Part shown: piece after piece, positions 1 through 12,400 of the stretch
Numbering within the stretch: position 1 is the stretch's first letter
Layout of the letters: every line of letters starts with the position of its first letter
NCBI GenBank assembly: GCA_027922465.2
Contig: BQMF02000280.1
Location: 310,001-374,000 of the forward strand
Direction: 5' to 3'
DNA length: 64,000 nt
From: Turritopsis dohrnii
Taxonomy: Eukaryota > Cnidaria > Hydrozoa > Anthoathecata > Oceaniidae
Made by a program: the position numbers and the translations under genes
Notes under the pieces: generated by a model
The model's input: only the letters and a program-made list of their open reading frames with translations
The model's database searches: none
Told to the model about the DNA's origin: nothing

Positions 1-1349
1 CGGCATTTTAAAGCGTATCGAATTAATTATTGACCCCCGATACGAGGAATTAAATTTTGGCGCAGAATAGTCGGGAGATCTGTAAAGAGAATATTCAAAC
101 TCTCCGTTTCCGCGCCATGTATTTTTCGCAAAATAACAACAACAAAAAAAACGTGCTTTGAAGAAAATCAAGTATGTCAAACGGACAAGCTTGACATACC
201 CTGCGTCCGCCCCTGAATATTTTGATGTGTTTCAGATCTTCTGATTAAAATGTTTTTCTGTTCATAACTCCAGTGTGGAACTAAAAATACTTTAGCCGGA
301 ATACCTAGAGATTTTTAATTAAAAGAGTGAAGAGTGTTTTTTTCTGTATTGACGTTAGATGTTTTTAATCACGGGGAACCATTGCATTGCATCTTCAAAC
401 GATACAATTACAGAGTGAAACCTTAAGGTGCAAATTTTTCTTTCTTATTCTCAAGTCAGCCTTGATGTGCATACGTGGCAGTTGAAGTTACTGCTTGAAA
501 AATATTGATGAGTTTGAGGTTGTTTCAAGTGTGTCAGGCTTAGAGTAAGAAATAGGAATGTATCTAGGTAGGCCCCTGAAAGAGGTCGTGTTTCTTTCTC
601 TGTTAATGGTTTTAGGAAAGAGTGTTTTTATTTATCTGTTTTTATCAAATTGTAAATTTATAAATGATTTTATTATTTATTGTAACCTTTTACTGATTAA
701 TATAATGTATGTTTTTTCGATATTATTTCATAAAAATATTAGGTTCTTATTACAGAGTGAAAAAAGTGAATGCACAGCGCGTATTTTTATTTTTGATGGG
801 TTTTGACTTTTCTGTTCTGCGCTCCAGTGTTGATTACATACTTGGAAAAATGTTTGATCTAGATAGCGTCTGTTTAAGTGGATCATTAAATCAGGGGAAC
901 CATTGCATTGCCTCTTCAATTAGATGCGAAGCTATTTGGAAAATATCTCTAGAACCTCTAAGAAATTTTTTATGGTTCATGACATTGACGAAGGGGTGAC
1001 AAACAGAGCTTTTACGTCACTAAAATGTTCGATAGGCGATATCTCGATAACGGTTGGTTGTCGCTTAACGATCCTGTAGATGCTTCGGTATATTTTTTAG
1101 AGTTCAGCAATACGGTTAGAACTTCCAAATTCGATCTCTCCAATTTTATGGATCGAACTTTATGGTACTTGCGTGCACCTTCTGTTTCTTTTTCTTAAGG
1201 TTAGGGTTTAGAGAATTAGAGAGAGCTTACAGTACTTACGACACTGATGCACTTTCTGTTCGTTATTCTGTGATTTAATTTTTTGTCACCATTTTTTGAG
1301 ACGTCATTTTCAGAATTAAAACCTGTAAAAATGTTTTACACGGGATACT
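1..1349. other. Unassigned AT-rich sequence at the window start
   Basis: I see no supportable gene here. A motif of about 28 bases beginning GGGGAACCATTGCATTGC occurs twice, near 374-403 and 894-923, pointing to an old local duplication. Short open frames lack splice context and resemble no family I know. Confidence 0.4.
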
Positions 1350-2262
1350 AGTTTTTCATATTACTTTTGTGTTGTTTTAGTGAAATGAACGACAAGGATT
1401 TTGAAGTACAGCTTGAAATCTGAAATTTTGCCAACAATACATTTTATTTTTGTATATGTTTTAGCTCTAAATCTTTCATTCAATAAATTTTATTCAATGC
1501 ACTGATTTTTGGCGGATCTTGCCTTAAAAAGATTTTGGAGTTGTAGTTGCATTCCTGTGAATGCAAGAAAGCCATATTACAAATTGTCGTTCTTCGTGTT
1601 TTTCTTCTTTAACTGTCCAAACCTGGTGCGATCATGATTAATAAAACCGTTATATATTTTAAATTTTTTTATGTAAACTTCGGTTATTCTTTGTGTTGAA
1701 TCAAAGTTTGAAACTCAGATTTCTAATGGGCTTTTCTCTTTAATTTTTTATTTTTTTTTTTTTTAGGTTTGTGTTTTTCCTTTGGCTCTTAAATAATTTC
1801 TTTAACAAATATTACTTTGATTATAAAATACATATCCATGGTTTCAGTTCACACATTTGTTTTTTTTGTAGCAAATACTTTCTGATATTACTTGTTAGGC
1901 CTATTTGCACTTTTTAAAAGGTATATTAGCATCAGTGTGACTTAAGTCTAAGAGATAACAAAAAACAACAAAGTTTTGTGCAGATTTTCATCTGTTTAAG
2001 TTTAGATCTATTTGGTTTGGATATTCCAAGTTGCTTTTAAAATACCACCACCGTTACACTGTACCACATGGTTACACTACTCAAAAACTTTTTAACCATT
2101 GCTTCATATGAGCATATAAGTATCAAGCCCCAAATCAACCAAAACATCTTGTTTCTGACAGAAATTTGTTTTCGTTTCCGTTGTTAATGTATAGCTTGCT
2201 GTGTGTACAAATTGTAATGATTGAGCGCGGGAGCATTTCTAGCTAAAGCTACATGCTAGTGT
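1350..2262 (+). repeat. Interior copy of the recurring foldback-type element (copy 1)
   Basis: This stretch aligns with the interior of the intact foldback element at 37303-38862. Shared landmarks are the ACGACAAGGATTTTGAAG block, the TTTTAGCTCTAAAT block followed by CATTCAATAAA, and the end block GAGCGCGGGNGCATTT followed by TAGCTAAAGCTACATGCTAG. The terminal inverted repeats are missing, so it is an internal fragment. It is useful as a control: at 1884-1896 it keeps GATATTACTTGTT uninterrupted, the site where the 37-39 kb copy carries a small MITE. No coding capacity is evident. Confidence 0.7.
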
Positions 2263-2304
2263 TATACGTACACTTGTAATTTATTTACTTGATTTTGTTT
2301 TTAG

Positions 2305-3447
2305 TGACGAGGCTCCATTCAATTATACATGGTTGAACGTGCAGTTACTCCATTTTCTGGGTTTTATTATCATTGGTTACATGTTTGCCTTAAAACGTGC
2401 AAACGACATTCTCAAAAAGGTACATTCTATCTTTTGCTCGTAGAGCGCCTCTCCTGATTTAGCTAATAAGCTACTGGCATTTGAATGAATTTAATTTTCC
2501 AAAACGTATAATCAATAATGGTCAACTCAAAACCTAGAAATGATTGAATCGTCAGAAGTTTTTTTGACTGTGACAACGATGTCGCAAGATAATACAACTT
2601 AAATCTTCTTTTGGACAGAAGTGTCGAGAAACTAAAACGTTCCAAAATCAGTTATAATACGAACATGAATCTTCGCAACATTGATAACGTCGTGATAAAG
2701 TTGCATTAAAGGTAGAGTGACGTCTTCAAACATGAATATAGTTCCTTTTTCTTCAAACATGTTATCTGGTAGCAAGTTAAATACAACTTAAAATGGATTT
2801 AAGTTCTTGTCAAAACTTAACTAAAAACTTGGGGTTCATTACTAAAGCTGTTTCTAATTGCCGATTAAGTCATTATAATTTTACACCAATTCATCTGAAA
2901 AACTTTAAACTACGTTGGATCTGATGTTGACAGACACTCCCCTGCAATTTCTTTATATTTTTATATATTTTTTAAATAGAAAAAGGAGGAATACACAAGA
3001 GACTTCATTATTTTGCAATGCATGATGCCTGTTGTCATTTTTGCAAACGGTTTGAATCCCTTACCGAAACGGAAGCGTTCAAAAGCTGCAATCATAATGT
3101 TGAGTTCGTTAAACGCTTTTGACATAATGGATGTGTTGGTTGATTTGAGGCACGTTAAAGAAATGGGCACAGGTTCTGAAGTTTGGTTTTATATGTCCGT
3201 TGGCGTATCCATACTGTTGCTAGCATTTCCTCTTGGCTTGGATGAAGTAGACAAAAATGATCCAGAAAAAGGAAGAATCGCGAAATCATTGGCAACCTTG
3301 ATTTTTACCGACATATCGTTTTTGGTCCTACGAGCTCGGGTGATGCATAATACAAACTCAGTTGAAGTTGGATTGGTGTTTGCTTTTAAAAGTTGCATGT
3401 CTGCTTTAGTTAACATCTATCTTTTATTCTGTGCTTGCTGTTGCTGA
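2305..3447 (+). CDS. TMEM26-like multi-pass membrane protein, last two exons
   Basis: Two exons can be read. The first (2305-2419) follows a TTTTTAG acceptor, encodes a hydrophobic segment containing LLHFLGFIIIGYMFALKRAN, and ends at AAAAAG|GTACAT. The second (2980-3447) follows TTAAATAG in phase 0 and runs to a TGA stop. It holds further hydrophobic segments and the signatures LNAFDIMDVLVDLR and FTDISFLVLRARVM, then an amphipathic FAFKSCMSALVNIYLLF and a Cys-rich tail. The arrangement 'D-E/D-L ... (F/L)xDxxFLxLR ... xFxxKxxxxxxxxxYxL' resembles the TMEM26 family, whose molecular role is poorly known. The 5' exons were not found; they may lie in the repeat-rich DNA upstream. Exon structure is well supported; the family name is inference. 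Confidence 0.55.
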
Positions 3448-6437
3448 GGGTTATCAACCAGAAAAATCAGTTTCAGAGAAAAGGCAATGTTGATTGAAAA
3501 CATCTTATCTTTCAATCTTTAATTTCAATATTATCCTTTTAACTTTTTATAAACGTTAGCATAAAGTTTATGAAAGTCGTGTTACTAGTGATTATTGATG
3601 GTATGAAATGCAGAATTAGGGGATGGTTATATGACGGAAGTTGATCTGAATTCGTTAATAATGCGAAGTGGGGCTGTTTAATTCGATTCACTTGAGCTAG
3701 CAGTTGCTCTTAGAATAGCTGACTAACTCAACAAAATATTGTTAATTTCTTCTCATCGACAACTATTTTGTTACTTTGAATCACACACACGGAAAAAGAA
3801 AATAACCTTAGTACTGTGTGCCAAATGGTCTTGCCATGCAGCAAACATGTACATTGCCGAAGTAAAATTCCACAAATTTCACCCTGCTTTTTAGCCTACG
3901 TGTATCGAAAAATATTTTTTAGTACATGCGATTTTTAGCATTTCTAGTAATTCAGCTACTAGTTGTTAATTTATGTAAAACTTGTAATATGCAATCTCAG
4001 TTAATTTTGTCTGATATTACTATCAAATTATCAAAAAAACAGTGTGATATCTGCATTATTTTTTCATTTTTAATTATTAATATTCAGGTTTAATTATTCA
4101 GCACGTGCACTCATGAATAGTTACATGAATCTCGAGAAAAAGTAAACGCAAACTAAATGAAAAAGGTTTTGACTTCTTTCCCCACACTTTGTTTTCAATT
4201 ATTGAAAGTTACAGTAGAATTTATTTTTCTGACCTAATTATTATTTCTAATGGACTTAAAATTGTAGGAATATTCTTTAAATTTTCTGTTACTTTATGCC
4301 AGATATGTTTTCGTAGCTAGATGTTTCTTGTAGAGAAAACGATCTTTTCCATTTGTTTTAGTGAATTTCGATGATCACCAGACAATATTGTCATCAGCTT
4401 CACTTACATATTCGCCAGTTTGACGGATTTCATGTAGCCATTATTTTTAATGAAAAGTTAAAAGCTGAATTATTACGTTTCCGCCTTCAAATAAGTACAC
4501 ATAGCCTCCAAGACTACTTTATTTTTTTCATTTAATTTAATTTTTCGATTATTTGCACAGGATAGGCTATTCAGTTTCTTAATATACTGATGAGGGTCTT
4601 AGAAAGGTCCTAGGGGGCTACGGAAGCTGTGATGACAGGAGCCCTTCAGCTAGATAACCACCCTAAAAATCACTCCTACTCTCTTGCTGAGTCTTATGCA
4701 GAGAGGAATGACTCACACGTATATAGTCGCTTACACTATAACTGGCACTATGACTCGGTTAGGGATGGAACCTACGATCTCCCGAACTGTGAGGGAGCAC
4801 TCAACCACAGGGCTTCCAGTCCATGAAACTGTAGAATTAGTACAATCGTATGGCAAGAAATTAATACTCTACCTTTAAAATAGCTAGCTTAAACGCAATT
4901 TTATGTCTTATTATATTGAAAATTGAATAGTTAAAGACTCTATCGTACTGGCAAAACTGAGCTAGCAGCAGACTAAGGGGCCAAGTAAATTTCAATATTC
5001 ATCTGTCAATGGGTTTTTAATTAATAGTGTATTTTTGTTGACTAACGTCAGAAAACTTCTGTTGGTTGGGTTTGGGTAGTAACAACATAAATACAAAGAA
5101 CCAAAGCCGCTTACATGAGACAAAATCATATTTCTATTGATGCAAGAAATGGTTTGAAGAGTTTAAAACTTCGAAAATCCGATGAGTACCTGAATTTTAT
5201 TGTGTGACTGAACAACTCGTTGTTCTCTAGAATTGGATAATACTCAGCCTGATAAAAACATTAACTAAAAACAAAATAATCCCTGGGTTCGACTTTGCAT
5301 ATTTACATAAACTTTGAGCTTCATGAAAAATAACAACAACCGCTTTTCCATTGTGGTTAGCTTACTACGTTCAGGTTTAGAATTCTTAGAAATCTCACAA
5401 CGAACAAAACGTTTAACAAAACTAAATAAACAGATGAGGAATGTATTTACTACAAGTTATATTTATTTGTAAGCCTTATCTAGCTATATTTTAAATTAGC
5501 AATTCAGAGGCCTTTGGAATACAATTCATCATCACTCATTCACTGTCATTATAACAAAGATAATTTTGTCATTATACCAAAAACTTATTGGCGACAGGGT
5601 GCCGTTAGGTAATTCTAATGTCGGGTTGATTATTTTAAATATAATGGAAGGATTGGTAGGGGATAAAGTTTACAGTTGAATATAACGAACTGTTAATAAG
5701 ATCGTGAGACAACAGTTGATGTGAGTAGTGAGTATCTCTCATTAGAACATTTAGAAATGGGACTGGAACGAGAAAGCCGACTAATAACAAAAAAACGCCA
5801 AAAGAGGTAAACAATGCAGACAAATAGGCAAATCAAGTAAATAAATGAGTGGCTATCTCGTAAACAATCCCTCGTAGAAAACTGTTTCTTATCGCTCAGT
5901 TCTACTTGTAACTGTTTCGTTATCTTTACAAAAGGGAAACATAAAATAAGACAGTTGAGTAAATTGTGATTTAAAGTGAAACGCTGTTTTGAAATTAGAG
6001 AAAAACAAAATTGCGTGTTGATCTAATCTGGACAAATGGAATAAAGATAAATCAGAATGGGAACGAAGTTGAGTTGTTGAAAGCTCATGACATCCGCTTA
6101 CTTAAGAATACGCAATATTAAAAACATGGATGTGGTTTGACATTTCGTTTGGTTGAAGATAAACATGTAGACGATTTCAAGAAACAAAATGGCATATCGA
6201 GGTATGTGACACTACAAATCGAAGTGAACCTTAGAAGACTTCAGATTATATAAAAAAAGATAATAGTAAATAAAAAAAGCCCATTTTTTGGAATAAATTC
6301 TAGTATGAAACCAAAAACATCTTTTGATACTTCACTCTAGAAGAAATACAAAATCATGCTTGATTAACAGTAAATGTAGAGCTTCACAAATCATCATTTA
6401 CGGGTTTTCTTCATTGATTGTAGTTCCAAGAGAGGCT
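3448..6437. other. Intergenic region between the TMEM26-like gene and the transglutaminase
   Basis: Apart from the SINE-like unit at 4575-4825, this stretch shows no exon with convincing splice sites. The transglutaminase promoter and any 5' untranslated exon should lie toward its right end, but I cannot place a transcription start. Confidence 0.4.
4575..4825 (-). repeat. tRNA-derived SINE-like element
   Basis: Read on the minus strand, the unit opens with a tRNA-like head: an A-box-like TGGTTGAGTGCTCCC (4793-4807) and a B-box-like GGTTCCATCCC (4762-4772), the two internal RNA polymerase III promoter elements. A tRNA-unrelated body follows and ends near AAGACCCTCATCAG (about 4585). This head-plus-body plan is that of a SINE. 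A conserved central domain such as those shared among invertebrate SINEs may be present in the body, but I cannot verify it. The ends and any target-site duplication are not clear. Confidence 0.6.
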
Positions 6438-9400
6438 ATGGAAAAGTTAAGTATGTACAGTCGTGTACCAGGTAAGACATTATTTTTTTTTCGAAAAGTT
6501 GATCAGCAAGGCTTCTGAAAATTCATAATTTAGTCACTGAAAATAAATATTTTGAAATTATAAATGTTATTTTTTCCTGTTAAGCCTCGGCATTGGTATA
6601 CGCGTGTAAAGTTATTGAATGCAGGGCGGAAATACGAGTTTGTCGAGATAATGACGTTTTACTGAACCCGACAAATGTCTGTTGGGCGAAGAAAATCTTC
6701 AGGGCGTAATTATTGTTGCAAATAATGATGTCTAGTGATTGTAATTTTAATATTTTGTAAAATATTCGAAAGTTATCTACTCGAAATAGCAAAGACTTCT
6801 AAAAACATCTTAGCAAGTTCAATTTATGAGATTTATTTTAACATAGCCACTTAGAATAAAACTTTACGACTTTTAAGTCTCTGTAGAAAAGAATGAATGG
6901 ACGCTTGTGACTTTTCAGTTCTTTTTTGAGCAACCTGTCACGATCGATGAACGTATTCCATCTTCTTCTACAAACAGGCTTCAGTTTAAAAGTTTAAAAA
7001 GTTACATTTACGAGGGTGTAATTTGGTTCAAGGGACAAGAAAAACGGTTCTACTTAGTGAATGTTCCACCTATCCGTGGTTCCAGTTACCCAAAGAAAAT
7101 TAAAAGAGTTTGATAAAGTAAATCCAAGGAACCTGTTAAAGTGGTTCCAACTTATTGAAAGTTCCACTTGTCCGGAGCCACATAATAAACATTTGTTGTA
7201 CTTTTCATTTTCTTGTTGCAAAACTATAATGAATTCGAAGGTTTAGCGTTCAATCTTGCTCTGTAATTTCATATCAACTCTTATTTTATAGAATCGAGTT
7301 CCTATATTTCAAGAATCGATACATGCAACTATGTCAACAAACAACAACACCGCACTGATCAGTTTAATATCAAAGGTCTGATATTGAGAAGGGGTAAAGA
7401 ATTCCTACTGGATATGTATTTGAGTAACAGTTTGTCTTCCAATGAAAATCGAAGATTTCATCTTGAATTAAGTACTGGCCCAATGCCACTTGAAAGCAAT
7501 AAGACGCTTGCAAACATCCAGTTCGTAGAATACTTGGATGCTAAAAAATGGGGAATGAAAAAGAATGAAAAAGTGGGTCACTACAAATATCAACTCAAAA
7601 TCAATATCCCAACAACTTGTCTAGTTGCCAAGTATCAACTGAGAATTCTTAGCCAACGTAACGAAGAGTGGTACAAACACAATGAACCTGTCTTTATTTT
7701 ATTCAACCCTTGGTGTTCAGGCAAGTAATAATTCAATTTGAGTTTGAAAGAGGCTCTCAAAATTTTAATGAAACAATTTTTGATTTCTTGCTCCATTATT
7801 TTATATTTTAGATGATGAAGTTTACATGCAAAATACTTCTCAATTGGAAGAGTATGTATTAAATGACCAAGGCGCGATCTATCGAGGTTCAGCAAATCAC
7901 ATAAACACATTACAATGGCACTATGGTCAAGTATGCATTTTTAGTTTTGATTGTTACATCTTTATTTGCTTTATCTGCTTATTTCAAAATATCGTGAAAA
8001 TAGAGTGATTTCAATCAATTTTTAGTTTGAAGAGGTTGCTTTAGAAAGTGCCTTCTATCTTTTACGAAAAACAAATACAAGCAAGCGATACACGGCTGTC
8101 GATATCTGCAGAAGAATTTCCGCATTGGTTAGTATCATATCGTAATTAAATTTACCAATTCAACAAGAGAATCTGTCACTATAAGTTAATCTGTCACTAT
8201 GATATAGGCACTTTACCACTAATTTGAATACTAACTCTTCCATGTGCGGTTATACAATACTGGAGTTCAAATGCTGTTTAAATAATCGATGAAAAGCAAC
8301 ATTTTTTATTATAATACCAAATAAATGATAAACAAGATGCCCTTACAGGCATAAAGATTTCGGCAAAATCAGCTGAAGTATGAAAAATGAAACACTCATA
8401 TATGACATTTTGGAAATTTGAAAGTTGAATGATTTACAATACATTATCACATTTCTAATCACGCACTCACTCAGGCTTTGTGAAAGCATAACTGCTACTA
8501 TAATATGAAATACATATTCCTTAACATATATTTCTTATTGTATATAAAATTAATGATGTACTGATCCTTTCAGAGGTCACAATGAGTATGCATATAACTC
8601 ATACATTCTAAACATTCTGAATTCCATATTCTGTAAATCATCAACAGACTTCCTAAATCATAAACATAAAGATGAAAACTGTAGTTTGATTGACAATATG
8701 ACATGCAACATGTTTAAAACTTACAAACATTTTTGACCTGAACTGATATTCATGACCAATTTATAAAAATTCTTTAAGAACTTCGAAAAAGTTAAATAAT
8801 TTTTGTAATATAGTATGTACCAGAGAAATTCGGTCTGAGATTTTAACAGCCTATAACTTTTCACAAACATTTCAGCGATTGTAACACTATTTGATAGGAT
8901 TTTATTCAAGAATTTAAACATTAAAAAAAAAAACATTTTCTCCACATGGTTTTATTTTGGAATCAATTAAGGAACCCAATTTTTTAAGAAAATGTTGAAA
9001 AAATTACAAGATTTAGCACATGTAATTGTGCTTTGCAATAAAAACATAAATATTATTTGAGGCATTTTGCTCGGCTTTTTTGTGCATTTTTCGAAGATTT
9101 CTACAAGGACCGCTCCCAGTTCTTTGTCCATAACTTTTCTTTCTACTCAACCAAATTAGAAAACTCATACACCAAAATATACTTGACAGATTCCACTAAT
9201 CAGAAATGAAAAAAATTTTCTTTCATACGTAATCAAAGAACTGCATAAGAGTTGTAAATGGACAGGACAAGACTTTGTATATTAACTATTTCGTGAATTA
9301 CAGCCACATTTTGAGAATTTATTTCCAGTTGTTGTAGAGAGAAATTCACAAACGTTAACCTTATATTACACTATAAAAGTCTCATTGTCTGATGCCGAAT

Positions 9401-12400
9401 CACAAAATTCTTTGATCGCTGGTGATGAACTAAAACACCTAATTGTGCTGACAGGAAGGCAGGAATATGCATTGACATATGAAACAAATAATTTGAGTTT
9501 ATAAAGATATTGAAAACACTTATGGTTGAATTATATTTTTAAAATTCTCATAGTCAAAATATATGTTAAAACATTAAAAAAAACAATTGCCTTGGGAGAT
9601 AATGTAATACATCAACTATACAAAGTAAATTGATATTCGTGAATTTAAATCTATTTTGTCTTTCCTTCAGCTACCATGACATGATTGCAGCTTGCAAAAA
9701 CTCAACCACAAAATATTTAATCCCAATACTTTACATGCAAACATATTCTGCCGTAACTACAATCTATTTAGTGCAAATAAAACAACGACTCAAAGAACCA
9801 GGTTAAAGACCATCTGCCACTGAGCATACAATATCATACGCTAATGCACATTTCCAAAGTCCAGCATAAAGTATAGTGTTGAATAACTGCAAAGCACTGG
9901 CTGTGTAAAAACTTCTCTGATTATTCAAAACTGCAAAACCACACCAAAAGCAGAAGGGAAAAAAGTTAGTGCCATGAGTGCCATGCTGAAATGTGAAATT
10001 TTAACGTTGACTGAGAAAAATCGAAGATTCCTTACATTTTAAGAAAGTGTTTTCATCTTTAATTTTCATGTATAAATTAATCAATTTTACATATTGTATT
10101 AATTTTCAATTAACTTATTTATTATTACATATAACTGAACACACATACACATACATACGTTCAGTACAGTACATGTATACTAGCATGCCGCTTCAGGTAA
10201 AAATGCCCCCGCGCTCAAGCTTTCCAATTTTTACACACAGCAAGCTATACATTAAAAAAGAAAACTTTCCGCCAAAACATTTCGTAATTTAAGGATTTTT
10301 GTAAAAATGTTTTGGTTGATTTGGGGCCTGATAAGTGGCATACTTTAAATATTTCGACAAAGCCAATCTTTTATATATGGCAAAAGATACACAATATTTC
10401 AAACACAAATCGTGACCAAAGTGTCTGTCGAAGAAGGAGCGTGCGAAAAATCACATATTTAAGTGTAAATATTTGGATTTCTGCGTAAGCAAGAAATACT
10501 TTACGATCGTCCGTGTTTTTCTGTTTTTTTGTTTTTTTTCATCTTACTGTCCAAACCTACCCATTTTTGTTTCTTAAATTTCATTGGTTCATAAAAAAGC
10601 CGTCTTAATTGTCATTGGTGCATAATGCCCGATTTCTACGAAAGGGTGCTAATTTAGCCACCTCCACTTAAATAGCGATAGTTTATTGGCTGATTTTCGC
10701 CATGCCATGTGATCGTCCACAAAACGTTTTAAAAATGGCAGCGAAAGAACGTGTGTAGTTTGCTAAAAGTTTCTTTGATGGAAATATGGCTTTAAAAGAA
10801 GTTAATACAGCTTATAATTTTATATAAAGAATTGCATTACAGTTGGGAACTTATCATGTTCACAAAATTAAATTACAGTGTGGTTATTCTGTTTTTTGAA
10901 AGAAGTTTTCTTGAAGTTTAAAATATGAAAACAGTGTCAATACATGGTGTGTGGAAGAAAAGGTATTTCTTGTTTTATTTTTGCTCCAAGCCTTTTTAAA
11001 TATGAAAGACCTTCGTGTATTTTGTATGTGTATGCATGTTTGAAGTCAATTTCTAGAAGCTTTTGGATTTTTAAAGCTCAGCTTAGCTTCCTTTCAGCTC
11101 CTCCCCAACATCACCAACATATGCACTTTATATACAGCTATTTATACTATTAGTAGCAATTTTTGGATGTATTCTGGCTATATCAGCTTATCTCTTTTCT
11201 CCCTATGTATGTTGTATTTTTTTATCTTTTAGATTAGATATGAGCTTTAATTTCTAAGTAATTATTATTGTGATATTTATATTTTTCATTCTGAGGAGAT
11301 CAATAATATAGAAACTTTATAATTAGTTTGTGCTGCCCAAACGATATGTTGGTTACTGCCAGTATACACAATCTTTTTATAGGATTCGTTATATTTAATG
11401 TGGTTAAATTAAAGTTTCGTATTGTGTCGATGCACTTTTTTGGAGTACGTGAGTGGCAAATATCCAGTAACAATCATTCAGCTTATTCGTACAAAAAAAC
11501 AGATCTTCATAAATGATCTCCGCGATAGCATAAAGAAAAGCCCCTTTTTTATGTTATGGTAGGCTGACTTTCTTGACGAACATTGTCAGTCGCATCAATA
11601 TTTTTGTTTATTTAATGCTGATGCTTCTCGAGCTGAATGATGTGACTGTCTTAGTTTTGCAGGACTAGTGTGCTAGTGTTGCATTTTTGTGGCATTTTCA
11701 GCAGCAAAGCTTGCAGAAATCCTTCTGCCCGGTAGGGCATCTTGTTAAGTTTTACAATACAACGAATTCTTTAATGAGTAGTGTAACCTTGCGGCATAGT
11801 GTAGCCGTGGCTACACTTACCTGGAATAACAAATAGATCTACCTACAAAGCTAAACATCTGCATAAAACTTTGTTACTTTTTTCTCTTAGGCCTAAGTCA
11901 TACTAATGCTAATATACCTGTTAAAAAGTGTAAATAAGGCTGAACAAGTAATAACAGAAAGTATTGCTACAAACAAAAGAAATGTGTGAACAGCAACCAT
12001 GGATACGTATTTTAAGCAAAATAGCATTTGTTAAAGAAATTTTGTAAGAGCCAAAAGAAAAAAAACAAACCTTTTCGGGAAAAAAAAATTAAAGCGAAAA
12101 ATCTATTAGTAGAAATCATTTCAAGCGTTTCAAGCTTTCATTCAAATAAAACAGCAAAGATTTAAAAGAGGTAAAACATCAAAATATACAAAAATAAAAT
12201 GCATGGATTGTAAAATTTCAGATTTCAAGCTGTGCTTCAAAATCTTTGTTGTTACCTTCACGAAAACAACACAACAGTAATATGAAAAATGTCTAAGCAG
12301 TTTTAGCAAACGAACTTTCGAAATAACACAGTATAATAGTAATAAATTAGGAGAAAGATACGAAAAAACATTCTGTCTCCCACTTGCAGTAACATGCTTT

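Noticed and set aside
4350..4400. Minus-strand CTGATGA ... GAAA resembling another hammerhead core
   Set aside because: No stem II can be formed between the two boxes and no cleavage triplet lies in place.
6907..7113. Open frame inside transglutaminase intron 1
   Set aside because: A start at 6438 with an 11-codon first exon joins exon 2 in phase, and the intronic frame has no transglutaminase features.
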